A DNA stretch of 64,000 bases from Myxococcus sp. RHSTA-1-4 (GCF_020037125.1 NZ_JAIQDG010000005.1:186001-250000); one strand, 5' to 3'. Counted from the first letter of the stretch, positions 43,598 to 52,654 are shown. Notes: a model not told the origin generated them from the sequence alone. Numbers and translations are program-made.

Positions 43598-46500
43598 ATG
43601 GCAACCCGATGGGACCTGGTGGCGCTCGGAGCGGCATTCCAGAGCCGCTACGAGGTCGTGGAAAAGATTGGTGAGGGCGGATTCGGGGACGTCTACAAGG
43701 CCCACCAACTCGCGACCGGCCAGATGGTGGCGGTCAAGGTGCTGCGCATCCCGGAGGCGCGCCCGGCTGACGAGGTGGAGCGTCTCACGGCCCGCTTCCA
43801 CCGCGAGATGCGGCTGTGCGCCCGGCTCCACCACCCGAACATCGTCCGGCTGATCGACTCAGGACAGGGTGAGGGCGGAGGCGTCTACTCCGTCTTCGAG
43901 TTCATCCCAGGCAAGAGCCTCGCCTCCCTCCTCCAGGAGGAGCAGCACCTGCCCCCCCTGGAGGCGCGCCATCTCATGAGCCAGATCCTCGACGCGCTCG
44001 CGAGCGCGCACGCGGAGGGCGTCGTCCACCGGGACCTCAAGCCGGCGAACATCATGATTCGCGGTGGCGCACGGCGGAACGCGGTGGTCCTCGACTTCGG
44101 CATCAGCTCCCTCACCGAGAAGGCCCGGGACGAAGAGGCCCGCATCACCCAGACCCATGAGTGGGTCGGCTCCCCGTCCTACGCCGCGCCGGAACAACTC
44201 CGCGGCGAGCCCCCACTGGCGCGCTCGGATCTCTATGCCTGGGGATTGATATTCCTGGAGTGTCTGACCGGAGCACGGGCCATCCGGGGTGCGAGTACCG
44301 CGGACATCGTCTTCCGGCAACTCTCGCCGGAGCCGGTCCCCATCCCGGATTGGATTGCCCGGGGGCCGCTCGGGCCCCTCCTGAGGCGTGCCACCGAGAA
44401 GCGTGCCCATGCGCGCGACGTCACCGCCGAGGGCCTGCTGCGGGAGCTCGAGGCGTGCGACCTCGGCTCCGTCCGTGGGGACGAGCCGGGCGCCCCACCC
44501 TCGCTCGTGCCCCCCGAGCCCACGGTGACGATACGGGGAAAGAAGCGCGCGGACAGCCCGGAGGAGGAGGTGCCCCCACCCGAGCTGTCCGCCGCGCCCA
44601 GGCAGGGCGAAGGTGAGCGGCGGCAGATCACGGCCATGTGCTGCACGCTCAGGGTGGTGGGGCATGGAAGCGGGGCTGTCGACGCCGAGGAGCTCGAGCT
44701 GCTCCTCGGCGCGGGCCGGGAGCTCGGCTCCACGCTCGCGCTCACGCATGGCGGGCAGGTCGGGGGTTCGCTGAACGACACCCTCCTCTTGCTCTTCGGG
44801 TACCCCTCCGCGCACGAGGACGATGCCCGGCGCGCGGCCCGTGCCGCCCTCGCGCTTCGGACGGAGGTCCGCCAGCGCGGTGAGGTGACGATGAGCCGGT
44901 ACCGGGCGCGCCTGGAGGTCGGCATCGGCGTCCACACCGGCATGATTGTCGCCCGGGAGCAGGGGGCCGCGCGAGACCGGAGCCCGAGCTTCGGGGGCAC
45001 GACGCTTCACGCCGCGACCCGGCTCGGCGCGCTGGCGAGGCCGGGGGAGATCCTGGTCAGCGGCGAGACCCAGCGGCTGCTGCGCGGCCACTTCGCGTTC
45101 GACAGCCGGAGCGCGACGGGCGATGCGGGCCTCGGAGATGCCTACGTCTTGAGGGAAGGCGCCACGGATGCGGGTGCTCCGGAGCTGCCCCTCATCGGCC
45201 GCCAGCGGGAGCTCGAGGCGCTGACGGAGCGCTGGAACAAGGTGCGCGGTGGCGGCGGGCAGGTCGTCCTCATCACCGGCGAGCCGGGCATCGGCAGGTC
45301 ACGGCTCGCCTGGGCCTTCCGGCAACAGCTCGGCACCGAGCCCCATTGCTGCCTCGAGGGGCGCTGCGCCCAGGACGCGCGCAACAGCCCGCTGTACCCC
45401 ATCGTCGAGCTGCTGGAGCGGCTGCTGGACCCTGGGCGGGAGCTCACGTCCGAGGCGAAGGTGGTGCGGCTGAAGGAGCTGCTGTCGTCGCTGGGCTTCG
45501 ACCTCGCCGAGACCCTGCCGCTGTTCGCGCACCTCCTCTCGCTTCCTCTGCCCTCCGGGTACACGCCGCTCGCGCTGTCCCCTCAGAAGCAGCGCGAGCT
45601 GACCCACAACGCGCTGCTCTCCCTGCTTTACGAGATGGGCGAGCAGGCTCCCGTCGTGCTCATCATCGAGGATCTGCACTGGGCGGACCCGTCCACGCGG
45701 GAGCTGTGCGCGAAGCTCGTGGGTGAGGTCGCGTCGGCCCGGGTGTATGCCCTCTTCACCAGCCGCCCCGAGTTCTCCCCGCCCTGGTCCCCGTCCTCGG
45801 CGCTCACCCTTCAACTGGGTCCCCTGGAGGGGCCCGATATCGCGCGGATGGCCTCGGCCGTCGGCGGAGGCCTCCCGCTGTCAACCGAGGCCGTGGAGCG
45901 AATCACCTCCCGCACCGACGGAGTGCCGCTCTTCGTGGAGGAGCTCGTCCGGATGATGCTGGAGTCCGAGGCCCTCGTGAAACGTGATGGCGGCCTGGTC
46001 CTCTCCGGAACGCTCGATTCGCTGGGCATCCCCAGCTCGATCCGGGGCCTGTTCACCGAGCGCCTCGACCGGCTGGGCCGTGCCAGGGAGACGGCACAGG
46101 TGGCCGCGGTCATAGGCAGGGAGTTCAGCTTCGACCTGCTCCGCGCGATGCTCCCCATCGAGGAGGGCACGCTGCGCGAGGACCTGGATGCGCTGGTGAA
46201 CGCCGACCTCGTTCACCGCAAGCGGCGGCTCCGGGCGCCCGCGTACCTCTTCAAGCACGCGCTCATCCAGGACACCGCGTACGACTCCATCGTCAAGGGA
46301 CGCCGGCGCGAGCTCCACGAGCGCGTCGCACGCACGCTTCAGCGCGACTTTCCCAAGATGGCCGAGGAGCAGCCGGAGAGCCTGGCATGGCACTTCGAGC
46401 GGGCGGGGCTTCATGCCGAGGCGACCGACTGGCTCCTTCAGGCCGGCCGGCGAGCCATGCAGCGCTCCGCCTTCATCGAGGCCTCGGCGCTGCTTTCGCA

Positions 46501-47725
46501 CGGCGTCGAGCTCGCCGCCCAGTCCTCCGAAACGGAGTGGGCCCCGCGCCGTGAGGTGGAGCTCCGCGCGGCGCTGGGCGGAGCCCTCTGGGCCTCGCGC
46601 GGGTTCTCCGCCCAGGAGTACGAGGCCAACGGCCTCCGCGCGCGACAGCTCTGCCGCATCCTCGGGGACCCTCCCGTGACCTTCTCGGTGGTCTTCGCGC
46701 TCTGGTTGCTCTACGTCGTGCGCGGCACCCGGCCAGAGCTGGCGGAGGACTGCGCGACCGAGCTGCTCGCCCTGGCGGAGAAGAGCGACTCTCCCGCGAT
46801 GCGGATCAGTGCCCGCCACGCCCGCGGAACCACCTGTTACTACAGCCAGCGCTATGAGCAGGCGCGGACCTGGCTACTCCGGGAGCTGGAAATCTGCGCT
46901 CAGAAGGACCACCAGGAGATAGTCCGGACGTTCAGTGACGACCACGGACTGTATGCCTTGTGCTGGCTGCAGCACGTCGAGCTGTACAGCGGCCGCGTCG
47001 GGGAGGCACTTCGCTACGTGGAGCGGACTCGCGCGCTGGTGCGGGAGCTTCGCGATCCACTCCTGAGCTCTGTCGGGGCCCTCGCCATGCAGGTCACCTA
47101 CCACCTGATGGGCGACACCTCCCGGATGGAGGCGGAGAACAAGATTGCCCTGAGGCTCACGACGGAGCATGGCTTCGAGCACTGGCGGATGCTCGCCCGC
47201 ATCGCCCATGGACTCGTGCTCGCGCGGCGCGGCGCGTTTGACAGGGGGCTCGAGGAAATCGATACGGGGCTCCGGTACTTCGCCTCGAACGGTCAATGGA
47301 CGGCGCGCCCGCATTGGACCGCGTACAAGGTGGAGGCGCTGCTGCTGGCCGGACGCCGTGAGGAGGCGCTCGCGGTGATTGATGAGACGGTCCAGGGCGC
47401 AGTCGGGATGCTGGACCAGCAGTCCATTCCCACCCTGCTCCAGCACAAGGCCCACCTGCTGGTCGGCGACGGCGACCGGGAGGGTGCGCTCACGCTGCTC
47501 CGGCGCGCGCTCGCGCTGGCCCGGGAGCAGCGTGAATACGTCTCGGTCCTGAATGTCTCGCTGGGCCTCACGCGGAGGCTGCTCGAGGCGGGGCGTCACG
47601 CGGATGCGCACACGTGCCTGGCGGAGGCAGTGGCGGACATCCAGGACGGCCGGGGCTGGCCCGCGTACGAAGAGGCCGTCAGGCTGCTGGCCTCGCTGGA
47701 AGCCCCTCGCCGTCTCGCGCGTTGA
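43598..47725 (+). CDS. Ser/Thr kinase - cyclase-like - STAND ATPase - TPR fusion (TOMM kinase/cyclase type)
   Basis: The start is ATG 43598 behind GGGGGAC; 1375 residues. The kinase domain (about 18-285) is complete: GEGGFG, Lys47, HRDLKPAN (Asp146), DFG (166-168). A class III cyclase-like domain (about 350-515) retains GVHTGMIV, but its first catalytic strand reads ITAMCCTLRV without the metal-binding Asp, so it is probably inactive. An ATPase with IGRQRELEAL and Walker A GEPGIGRSR (561-569; Arg instead of Lys) and Walker B VLIIEDLHWAD follows, then TPR-like helices to the end. The domain order matches the family described as TOMM-system kinase/cyclase fusions. No azoline peptide or cyclodehydratase gene is visible in this window. 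Confidence 0.85.
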   Translation: MATRWDLVALGAAFQSRYEVVEKIGEGGFGDVYKAHQLATGQMVAVKVLRIPEARPADEVERLTARFHREMRLCARLHHPNIVRLIDSGQGEGGGVYSVFEFIPGKSLASLLQEEQHLPPLEARHLMSQILDALASAHAEGVVHRDLKPANIMIRGGARRNAVVLDFGISSLTEKARDEEARITQTHEWVGSPSYAAPEQLRGEPPLARSDLYAWGLIFLECLTGARAIRGASTADIVFRQLSPEPVPIPDWIARGPLGPLLRRATEKRAHARDVTAEGLLRELEACDLGSVRGDEPGAPPSLVPPEPTVTIRGKKRADSPEEEVPPPELSAAPRQGEGERRQITAMCCTLRVVGHGSGAVDAEELELLLGAGRELGSTLALTHGGQVGGSLNDTLLLLFGYPSAHEDDARRAARAALALRTEVRQRGEVTMSRYRARLEVGIGVHTGMIVAREQGAARDRSPSFGGTTLHAATRLGALARPGEILVSGETQRLLRGHFAFDSRSATGDAGLGDAYVLREGATDAGAPELPLIGRQRELEALTERWNKVRGGGGQVVLITGEPGIGRSRLAWAFRQQLGTEPHCCLEGRCAQDARNSPLYPIVELLERLLDPGRELTSEAKVVRLKELLSSLGFDLAETLPLFAHLLSLPLPSGYTPLALSPQKQRELTHNALLSLLYEMGEQAPVVLIIEDLHWADPSTRELCAKLVGEVASARVYALFTSRPEFSPPWSPSSALTLQLGPLEGPDIARMASAVGGGLPLSTEAVERITSRTDGVPLFVEELVRMMLESEALVKRDGGLVLSGTLDSLGIPSSIRGLFTERLDRLGRARETAQVAAVIGREFSFDLLRAMLPIEEGTLREDLDALVNADLVHRKRRLRAPAYLFKHALIQDTAYDSIVKGRRRELHERVARTLQRDFPKMAEEQPESLAWHFERAGLHAEATDWLLQAGRRAMQRSAFIEASALLSHGVELAAQSSETEWAPRREVELRAALGGALWASRGFSAQEYEANGLRARQLCRILGDPPVTFSVVFALWLLYVVRGTRPELAEDCATELLALAEKSDSPAMRISARHARGTTCYYSQRYEQARTWLLRELEICAQKDHQEIVRTFSDDHGLYALCWLQHVELYSGRVGEALRYVERTRALVRELRDPLLSSVGALAMQVTYHLMGDTSRMEAENKIALRLTTEHGFEHWRMLARIAHGLVLARRGAFDRGLEEIDTGLRYFASNGQWTARPHWTAYKVEALLLAGRREEALAVIDETVQGAVGMLDQQSIPTLLQHKAHLLVGDGDREGALTLLRRALALAREQREYVSVLNVSLGLTRRLLEAGRHADAHTCLAEAVADIQDGRGWPAYEEAVRLLASLEAPRRLAR

Positions 47726-47764
47726 CGCCGCCGCGGCGCGCGGCGCCACGAGACGCCCACGGCC

Positions 47765-48112
47765 TCACTCCTGGGCGTCCGGCTCCTCGGGGCTCTCCGC
47801 GAGGAGCTCGCCGAGCCGGTCCAACCGGCGCTCCCAGCTCGTCCGCCGCTCGGATATCCACTGCTCGGCCGTGCGCAGCGCCGTGGGAACGATTCGACAG
47901 GTGCGCACCCGTCCCACCTTCTCGGAGCGGACGAGGCCGCTCGCTTCGAGGACCTGGAGGTGCTGGACCACCGCGGGCAGGGACATGGCGAGCGGCTGGG
48001 CGAGCTGGCTGACCGAGGCCGGCCCCCGGCAGAGCCGGTTCACCATGGCCCGCCGGCTCGGGTCCGCGAGCGCGTGGAACATGAGGTCGAGCGCGGCGCC
48101 GGAGTTGACCAT
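47765..48112 (-). CDS. ArsR-family transcriptional repressor
   Basis: The 115-residue protein has the family's start MFHALADPSRRAMVNRL and the winged helix-turn-helix SVSQLAQPLAMSLPAVVQHL with LEASGLV. It lacks the CxC metal site of ArsR/SmtB, which fits the metal-independent subgroup normally paired with SRPBCC (AHSA1) genes. The ATG at 48112 follows a GGGG-type ribosome-binding site. No intact partner is adjacent; the SRPBCC relic at 42.4 kb is the nearest candidate target. Confidence 0.85.
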   Translation of the reverse strand: MVNSGAALDLMFHALADPSRRAMVNRLCRGPASVSQLAQPLAMSLPAVVQHLQVLEASGLVRSEKVGRVRTCRIVPTALRTAEQWISERRTSWERRLDRLGELLAESPEEPDAQE

Positions 48113-48288
48113 GGCCCCAAGCAATGCCGCGCGCCGGGCGTTGTCAACACCGGGAAACACCTGGCGTTCCGGCCCGCCAGGTGGGCGCCCCCGGGGCCGA
48201 GGCCCATGCCCGGCGTGACTGGCCCCCGAGGGCCCGTTGGCCGATGCTGTGGGGCCGTGTCGGCATCCCGGCCGTGCTGAAAAAAGGG

Positions 48289-48320
48289 GGTTCCCATTTT
48301 CCGGCGGTCGGGCGGTCTTC
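48289..48320 (+). promoter_or_regulatory. Candidate ECF promoter of the sigma factor gene
   Basis: After an A-run (48280-48285), GGTTCCC (48289-48295) and GGTCTTC (48314-48320) are separated by 18 bases. The same two blocks with the same spacing recur at 52570-52601. GGTTCC-like -35 and GTC-like -10 elements fit ECF sigma promoters, and the site lies 69 bases before the sigma gene, suggesting autoregulation. Confidence 0.6.
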
Positions 48321-48388
48321 CTCCCTGAAGGAGCACACCGCTGTGAGTCCCACCGCCTGGAAGGCCCGAACTGGAGGAGGCCCGCGCC

Positions 48389-48892
48389 ATGGATGACGCG
48401 CGGCTGGCCGAGCTCTACGAGCGCTACGGCTTCCTCGTGCACCGGCGCTGCCTGCAGCTCGTCCGCCGGCCCGAGGACGCCGAGGACGCGCTCCAGGAGA
48501 CCTTCCTCCGGGTGAAGCGCTATGGCCCCCCGCGCGACGGCGGAGCCACCCTCGCCTGGCTGTACACGGTGGCGGCCCGCTGCTGCTTCGACCTGATGGA
48601 GAAGCGCGGCCGCGAGCCGGTGGCCGAGGAGTCGCAGCTCGCGGCCCTGGAGGAGCGCGGCGACGGCTCCACCGAGGACGCGGACCGGCGCGCGCTGCTG
48701 GGCGCCGCGCTGCGCACCCTCGACGGGAAGACGCGCACCATCGGCGTGCTGCACTACCTGGACGGCTATACCCAGGACGAGGTGGCCGCCCAGACGGGCT
48801 TCTCGCGAAAGACGGTGGGCAAGAAGCTCAAGACGTTCGAGGACCGCATCCGCCAGCTCTTCGCCGGACGAAGCCACGAGGCACGACGATGA
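48389..48892 (+). CDS. ECF-type RNA polymerase sigma factor
   Basis: The 167-residue protein has region 2 (YERYGFLVHRRCLQLV ... EDAEDALQETFLRV) and region 4 with a helix-turn-helix (DEVAAQTGFSRKTVGKKL). A GGAGGAGG ribosome-binding site stands 9 bases before the ATG. Its stop overlaps the start of a zinc-binding membrane protein (ATGA), the usual sigma/anti-sigma coupling. It probably directs transcription from the matched elements at 48289 and 52570. It is a small, two-region sigma factor without extra domains. Confidence 0.85.
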   Translation: MDDARLAELYERYGFLVHRRCLQLVRRPEDAEDALQETFLRVKRYGPPRDGGATLAWLYTVAARCCFDLMEKRGREPVAEESQLAALEERGDGSTEDADRRALLGAALRTLDGKTRTIGVLHYLDGYTQDEVAAQTGFSRKTVGKKLKTFEDRIRQLFAGRSHEARR

Positions 48893-49641
48893 CCGCCCCC
48901 CTGCCCCCCTCCCCTCGCGGGCCCGAGTGCCCTCCCGCCGCCGTGCTCGAGGCCCTCTCGGCCGGTGAGCCCACCCCGGACGCGACGCGAGCCCATGTCC
49001 AGGCGTGTGCCGCCTGCGGCGCGCAGCTCGAAGCCCTCACCACCGGCCGGGACGCCTTCCTCCGCGCGCGTCCGGCCGACCGCTTCCTGCGCCAGCTCGA
49101 GCGCCGCGAGGCCGCCGCTCCCTCTCCCTGGCGCCGCCTCTTCCCGGTGCTCGCCGCCGTGGTGCCCGTGCTGGTGCTGGTGCTGGTGCTCGGGCCCCGC
49201 CTCACCGGGGACGGCCCCGGCGTCACCTGGAAGGGTGAGGCCTTCCGCGTGGTGGTCTCTCGCGCGGGGGCGGAGGCCGTCCCGCTGGCCCAGGACAGCG
49301 CGGTGAAGGAAGGCGACCGGCTGCGCTTCGCCTACGAGTCACCGGAGGCCGGACACCTGCTGGTGCTGGAGCTGGACGGCCGGGGCGGAGCCACCGTCTT
49401 CCACCCCTTCGAGGGCACGGCGTCCGCGCCGCTCGCCGCCGGCCAGCGCGACTTCCTGCCCGGCAGCGTGGAGCTGGACGACGCCCCGGGCACGGAGTGG
49501 CTCTTCGCCGTCTTCTCCCCCCGTCCGCTCCAGGCGGCCCCGCTGCTCGCGCGGCTCCGCGAGCAGGCGGGCCGCGCCGAGCCCACCCTCACCTGCGACG
49601 GCTGCCGCGTCTCCTCGCTGCGCCTGCGCAAGGCGCCCTGA
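48889..49641 (+). CDS. Anti-sigma factor with zinc finger, membrane helix and DUF4384-like domain
   Basis: The 250-residue protein has a cytoplasmic N-terminus with HVQACAAC (His36, Cys40, Cys43), the HxxxCxxC anti-sigma zinc motif. One transmembrane helix (about 84-103) follows, then an extracytoplasmic beta-rich domain (about 112-215) resembling DUF4384, with GDRLRFAYESPEAGHLLVL. DUF4384 domains are known next to or fused to caspase-like peptidases, and the next gene encodes one. The protein probably holds the sigma factor inactive until a signal reaches its outer domain. The final Cys pair (TCDGC) is an extra feature. Confidence 0.75.
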   Translation: MTAPLPPSPRGPECPPAAVLEALSAGEPTPDATRAHVQACAACGAQLEALTTGRDAFLRARPADRFLRQLERREAAAPSPWRRLFPVLAAVVPVLVLVLVLGPRLTGDGPGVTWKGEAFRVVVSRAGAEAVPLAQDSAVKEGDRLRFAYESPEAGHLLVLELDGRGGATVFHPFEGTASAPLAAGQRDFLPGSVELDDAPGTEWLFAVFSPRPLQAAPLLARLREQAGRAEPTLTCDGCRVSSLRLRKAP

Positions 49642-49644
49642 CCC

Positions 49645-51213
49645 ATGATGCGGCTGCTGTCCCTGCTTCTCGTGCTCCTGTGGCCGGCCCTCGCGCCGGC
49701 CGAGACGGTGCGCCTGCTCGTCTCCATCGGCGCCAACGTGGGCGACCCGGACGACGCGGTGCTGCGCTTCGCGGACGACGACGCGTCACGGGTGCGCCAG
49801 CTCTTCGTGGAGCTGGGCGGTGTGCGCGCGGACCGCGCCTCGGTGCTGGTGGACGCCCCGGCGCAGGACGTGCGCCAGAAGCTCGCGGAGGTGGCGGGCC
49901 GCATCGCGGAGCTGCGCGGCGAAGGGCACGACCCGGTGCTGGTGGTCTACGTCTCCTCTCACGCGAAGGCGGGGGTGCTGCACCTGGCCGGCACGCACCT
50001 GCCGCTCGCCGAGCTGCGCGACAGTGCGCGCAGGGCCGGCGCGCGCCTCACCGTGATGGTGGTGGACGCGTGCGAGAGCGGCACGCTCGCGCAGAAGAAG
50101 GGGGGCCGCGCGGCGCCCGCCTATGACGTCTCGCTGGAGAAGCTGCCGCTGCACGGGCAGGTGGTCATCTCCTCGAGCGGCCCGGCCGAGGTGAGCGAGG
50201 AGTGGGACTCGCTCCAGGGCTCGCTCTTCACACACCACCTGCTCACCGGCCTGCGCGGTGACGCGGATGTGGACTCGGACGGCAAGGTGTCGCTCTCCGA
50301 GGCGTATGCCTATTCATACCGGCGCACCGTGGCGGGCGCGGCCGGCGCGGGGCAGCACCCCGCGTACGCGCTGGAGCTGGCCGGCACGGGGGAGCTGGTG
50401 CTCACCGAGCCGGCGGGAGCGAGGAGCGCGCTGGTGTTCCCCGCCGCCGCCGCGGGGCACTACGTGGTCTCCAGCCGCCCCCGCCCGGACGTCGTCGCCG
50501 AGGTGGAGAAGCAGCCCGGCCGCCCGCTGCGGCTCGCGGTGCCTCCCGGGCGTTATCTCGTGCGCAAGCGCGCGGGAGCCAGCACGGGGTTGCTGGAGGT
50601 GGAGCTGCCCTTCGGTGGAGAGCGGCAGGTGAACGAGGCCGCGCTGGAATGGCGCCGCTACCAGGAGGTCGCGGTGAAGGGCGGCGCGCTGGAGCTCAAG
50701 AGCGCGGCGGTGCTCGTGCTCGGGCGCTGGGAGGGGGCGGCGATTCCCGGCACGGGCACCCGGGTGTCGGCGGCGCTGGGCTACCGGCATACGCGGGGTG
50801 CCTGGTGGGCGCTCGGCACGGTGTCGGGCACGCGCGCCTCCTACCGCGGCGTGGGGCTCGACATCTCCGAGGGTGCGCTGGGGCTGGGGGCCGCCGCGGG
50901 CTACCGGTGGCTGGAGTGGGCGCTGGTGCCCCAGGTGGGCCTCTCCGTGGAGGTGACGGGCCTGCGGCAGTCCTTCCGGAGGGACAGGGAGGAGGACATC
51001 CAGGACACGATGGACCGGCCCGCGCTGGCCCCGCGCCATGCGCTGGGCGTGGCGGCCGGGCCGGTGGTGGGCGTGGAGGTGCCGCTGCCCGGCCCGGCCT
51101 TCGCGCTCGTCCAGGGCCAGTTGCTGGTGCGCTACCTGCCGCCCCCGAGCGAGTCGGTGCCCCCCTTGCGCCTGACGCCGCTCGCCAGCGCGGGCGCGGG
51201 CTTCCGCTTCTGA
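49645..51213 (+). CDS. Secreted caspase-like (C14) protease with C-terminal beta-barrel-like region
   Basis: The 522-residue protein has a signal peptide (about 1-19). The caspase-fold domain (about 22-260) has catalytic His106 in VYVSSHA (SSH in place of the common SGHG) and Cys143 in VVDACESG. An EF-hand-like loop DADVDSDGKVSLSE (about 208-221) follows, a known companion of bacterial caspases. The region from about 340 to the end alternates short hydrophobic strands and finishes with the aromatic GAGFRF, as in outer-membrane barrels. It lies three bases after the anti-sigma gene. I infer a protease tethered to the outer membrane; the substrate is unknown. Confidence 0.72.
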   Translation: MMRLLSLLLVLLWPALAPAETVRLLVSIGANVGDPDDAVLRFADDDASRVRQLFVELGGVRADRASVLVDAPAQDVRQKLAEVAGRIAELRGEGHDPVLVVYVSSHAKAGVLHLAGTHLPLAELRDSARRAGARLTVMVVDACESGTLAQKKGGRAAPAYDVSLEKLPLHGQVVISSSGPAEVSEEWDSLQGSLFTHHLLTGLRGDADVDSDGKVSLSEAYAYSYRRTVAGAAGAGQHPAYALELAGTGELVLTEPAGARSALVFPAAAAGHYVVSSRPRPDVVAEVEKQPGRPLRLAVPPGRYLVRKRAGASTGLLEVELPFGGERQVNEAALEWRRYQEVAVKGGALELKSAAVLVLGRWEGAAIPGTGTRVSAALGYRHTRGAWWALGTVSGTRASYRGVGLDISEGALGLGAAAGYRWLEWALVPQVGLSVEVTGLRQSFRRDREEDIQDTMDRPALAPRHALGVAAGPVVGVEVPLPGPAFALVQGQLLVRYLPPPSESVPPLRLTPLASAGAGFRF

Positions 51214-51325
51214 GAGGACACGCTGAGATGCGCCGCTTGCAGGGGCGGCTCTCCCTCCTTTCGCCGCCGCTCGCGGCGGGCTCGTAGCCACACTCTGAGA
51301 GGACACGCCGTAATGCGCCGACTGC
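51209..51325 (+). repeat. Duplicated gene leader with an abortive 19-codon frame
   Basis: TCTGAGAGGACACGC followed by ATGCGCCG occurs at 51209 and again at 51294, 85 bases apart; over 32 bases, 27 are identical. The second copy is the ribosome-binding site and start of the lipoprotein gene. The first copy opens a frame at 51228 that stops at 51287. This looks like a partial tandem duplication of a lipoprotein leader. Confidence 0.6.
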
Positions 51326-52560
51326 CCGTCCTTCTTCTCCTTCTCGCCGCCGCATGCGGCAGTCCCGTGGACACGACGTACGCGGGAGACCCGCTCGTCA
51401 CGCTGCGTGGCGAGGCCAGCCTCTCCGCGACCGACCGGCCCGACGGCCCGGTGCGCCTGACACTCGCGTGGTACCCGGGCATCGTGGACGACTCCGCCGT
51501 GCCACCGAGCGCGCCCGCGTCCATCCTCACGGAGGACGTTCCGTTCCAGTCCACCTTCCCCGCGGACTTCGCGCTGCCGCTCCACCAGCCGCCTCCCGAA
51601 AAGGCCCGCGTGGCGGTGGGAGGCCAGGTGCGAGGCCGTGCCGCGACGGGCTTCCTGCTCGCCTACCGCGACCTGAACGGCAACCAGCGGCTCGACCCGC
51701 TCCCGGCCGGCGGGGGTGGGCCCTCCCAGGACAGGGTGGTGGGCTCCTCGTGGGGCGGCTTCGATTCGTACGTGCTGCTGTACCTGGAGGAGACACAGGA
51801 GCCGGGCACGGGCCTGAAGCGCGGCTTCAACCTCCTGCACATCACGGTCGATGGCGGTGGCGTCGTGCCGCTCGACACGCCCATTCCGCTCGCGCTGAGC
51901 GCGGGTGGCCCGCTGCTGGACCTGCTCGCGTGCGAGGTCGCGTGGGATGGCCTGCCGGAGTCGGAGCCCCCGTGCGGCATCTCCTTCGAACCACCCCCGC
52001 CGCCGCCCGGCACGCTGAGCGTGTGGGGCACGGTGTCGCTCGCGGGCCGCACCGTGACGGTGAACCTGTACCTCACGCGCGACGACGAGCGGCTGAGCGA
52101 TGCCACCGTCACGCTGGGCGGACGTCCCGTGCCCTACGTGCCCGAGCGCCTCGGCCACTTCCTCGAAGAAGCGGACTCCACGCTGCTCACCGAGGGCGGC
52201 ACCGTGGAGCTGGTCGCGCGCCAGGGAGACTCCGTCACCCGTGGCCTGCTCACCGTTCCCGAGGGCTTCGACATCACCTCTCCGGCCCCGGGAGGGCAGC
52301 TGCGGAGTGGCGCGGGGCTCGACGTGGCGTGGACGGCCGCCGCGGGCGCTGCCGGCTACAACGTGGAGCTGCGCTCTCCGGATGGCCTCCAGCAGTCCTT
52401 TGCCTTCACGAGCGAGAGGAGCGTGACGCTGCTGCCCGTGTCGTACGAAGGGCCCGCCACCCTCCGCGTCGCCGCCGTCACGCGGCCCTCGGCCTTCTCA
52501 CGGTACGGGTGGCTCGAGGTGGAGTGCGTGCGCACGCAGCCGCTCACCGTGGTGCCCTGA
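51313..52560 (+). CDS. Lipoprotein of the caspase operon (paralogue A)
   Basis: The 415-residue protein has a lipoprotein leader with lipobox AAACG. Its first half shares a clear pattern with the gene at 52655: VRLTLAWYPG, ILTEDV, GFLLAYRDLNGNQRLD and GTGLKRGFNLLHI. A Pro-rich hinge (about 226-236) leads to two beta-sandwich-like segments, the last containing LDVAWTAAAGAAGYNVELR, a fibronectin-like pattern. It may be an outer-membrane partner, sensor or substrate of the caspase-like protein. The function is not known. Confidence 0.6.
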   Translation: MRRLPVLLLLLAAACGSPVDTTYAGDPLVTLRGEASLSATDRPDGPVRLTLAWYPGIVDDSAVPPSAPASILTEDVPFQSTFPADFALPLHQPPPEKARVAVGGQVRGRAATGFLLAYRDLNGNQRLDPLPAGGGGPSQDRVVGSSWGGFDSYVLLYLEETQEPGTGLKRGFNLLHITVDGGGVVPLDTPIPLALSAGGPLLDLLACEVAWDGLPESEPPCGISFEPPPPPPGTLSVWGTVSLAGRTVTVNLYLTRDDERLSDATVTLGGRPVPYVPERLGHFLEEADSTLLTEGGTVELVARQGDSVTRGLLTVPEGFDITSPAPGGQLRSGAGLDVAWTAAAGAAGYNVELRSPDGLQQSFAFTSERSVTLLPVSYEGPATLRVAAVTRPSAFSRYGWLEVECVRTQPLTVVP

Positions 52561-52569
52561 AGAAAAAGG

Positions 52570-52601
52570 GGTTCCCAAAAATAAATGGCCGCCCGGTCTT
52601 C
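52570..52601 (+). promoter_or_regulatory. Second copy of the ECF-type promoter element
   Basis: GGTTCCC (52570-52576), preceded by AAAAAGG, and GGTCTTC (52595-52601) have exactly the spacing seen at 48289-48320. It stands 54 bases before the start of the second lipoprotein gene. The spacer sequences differ between copies while the two blocks are conserved, which argues for functional constraint. Confidence 0.6.
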
Positions 52602-52654
52602 AAGACGTGAGCGCCCCGCATCCCCGGGGCCTCAGTCTTGAACCGGAGTCTTCC

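Noticed and set aside
43598..47725. A TOMM (thiazole/oxazole peptide) biosynthesis cluster around the kinase/cyclase gene
   Set aside because: No YcaO, SagB or short precursor-like gene is seen within the window.
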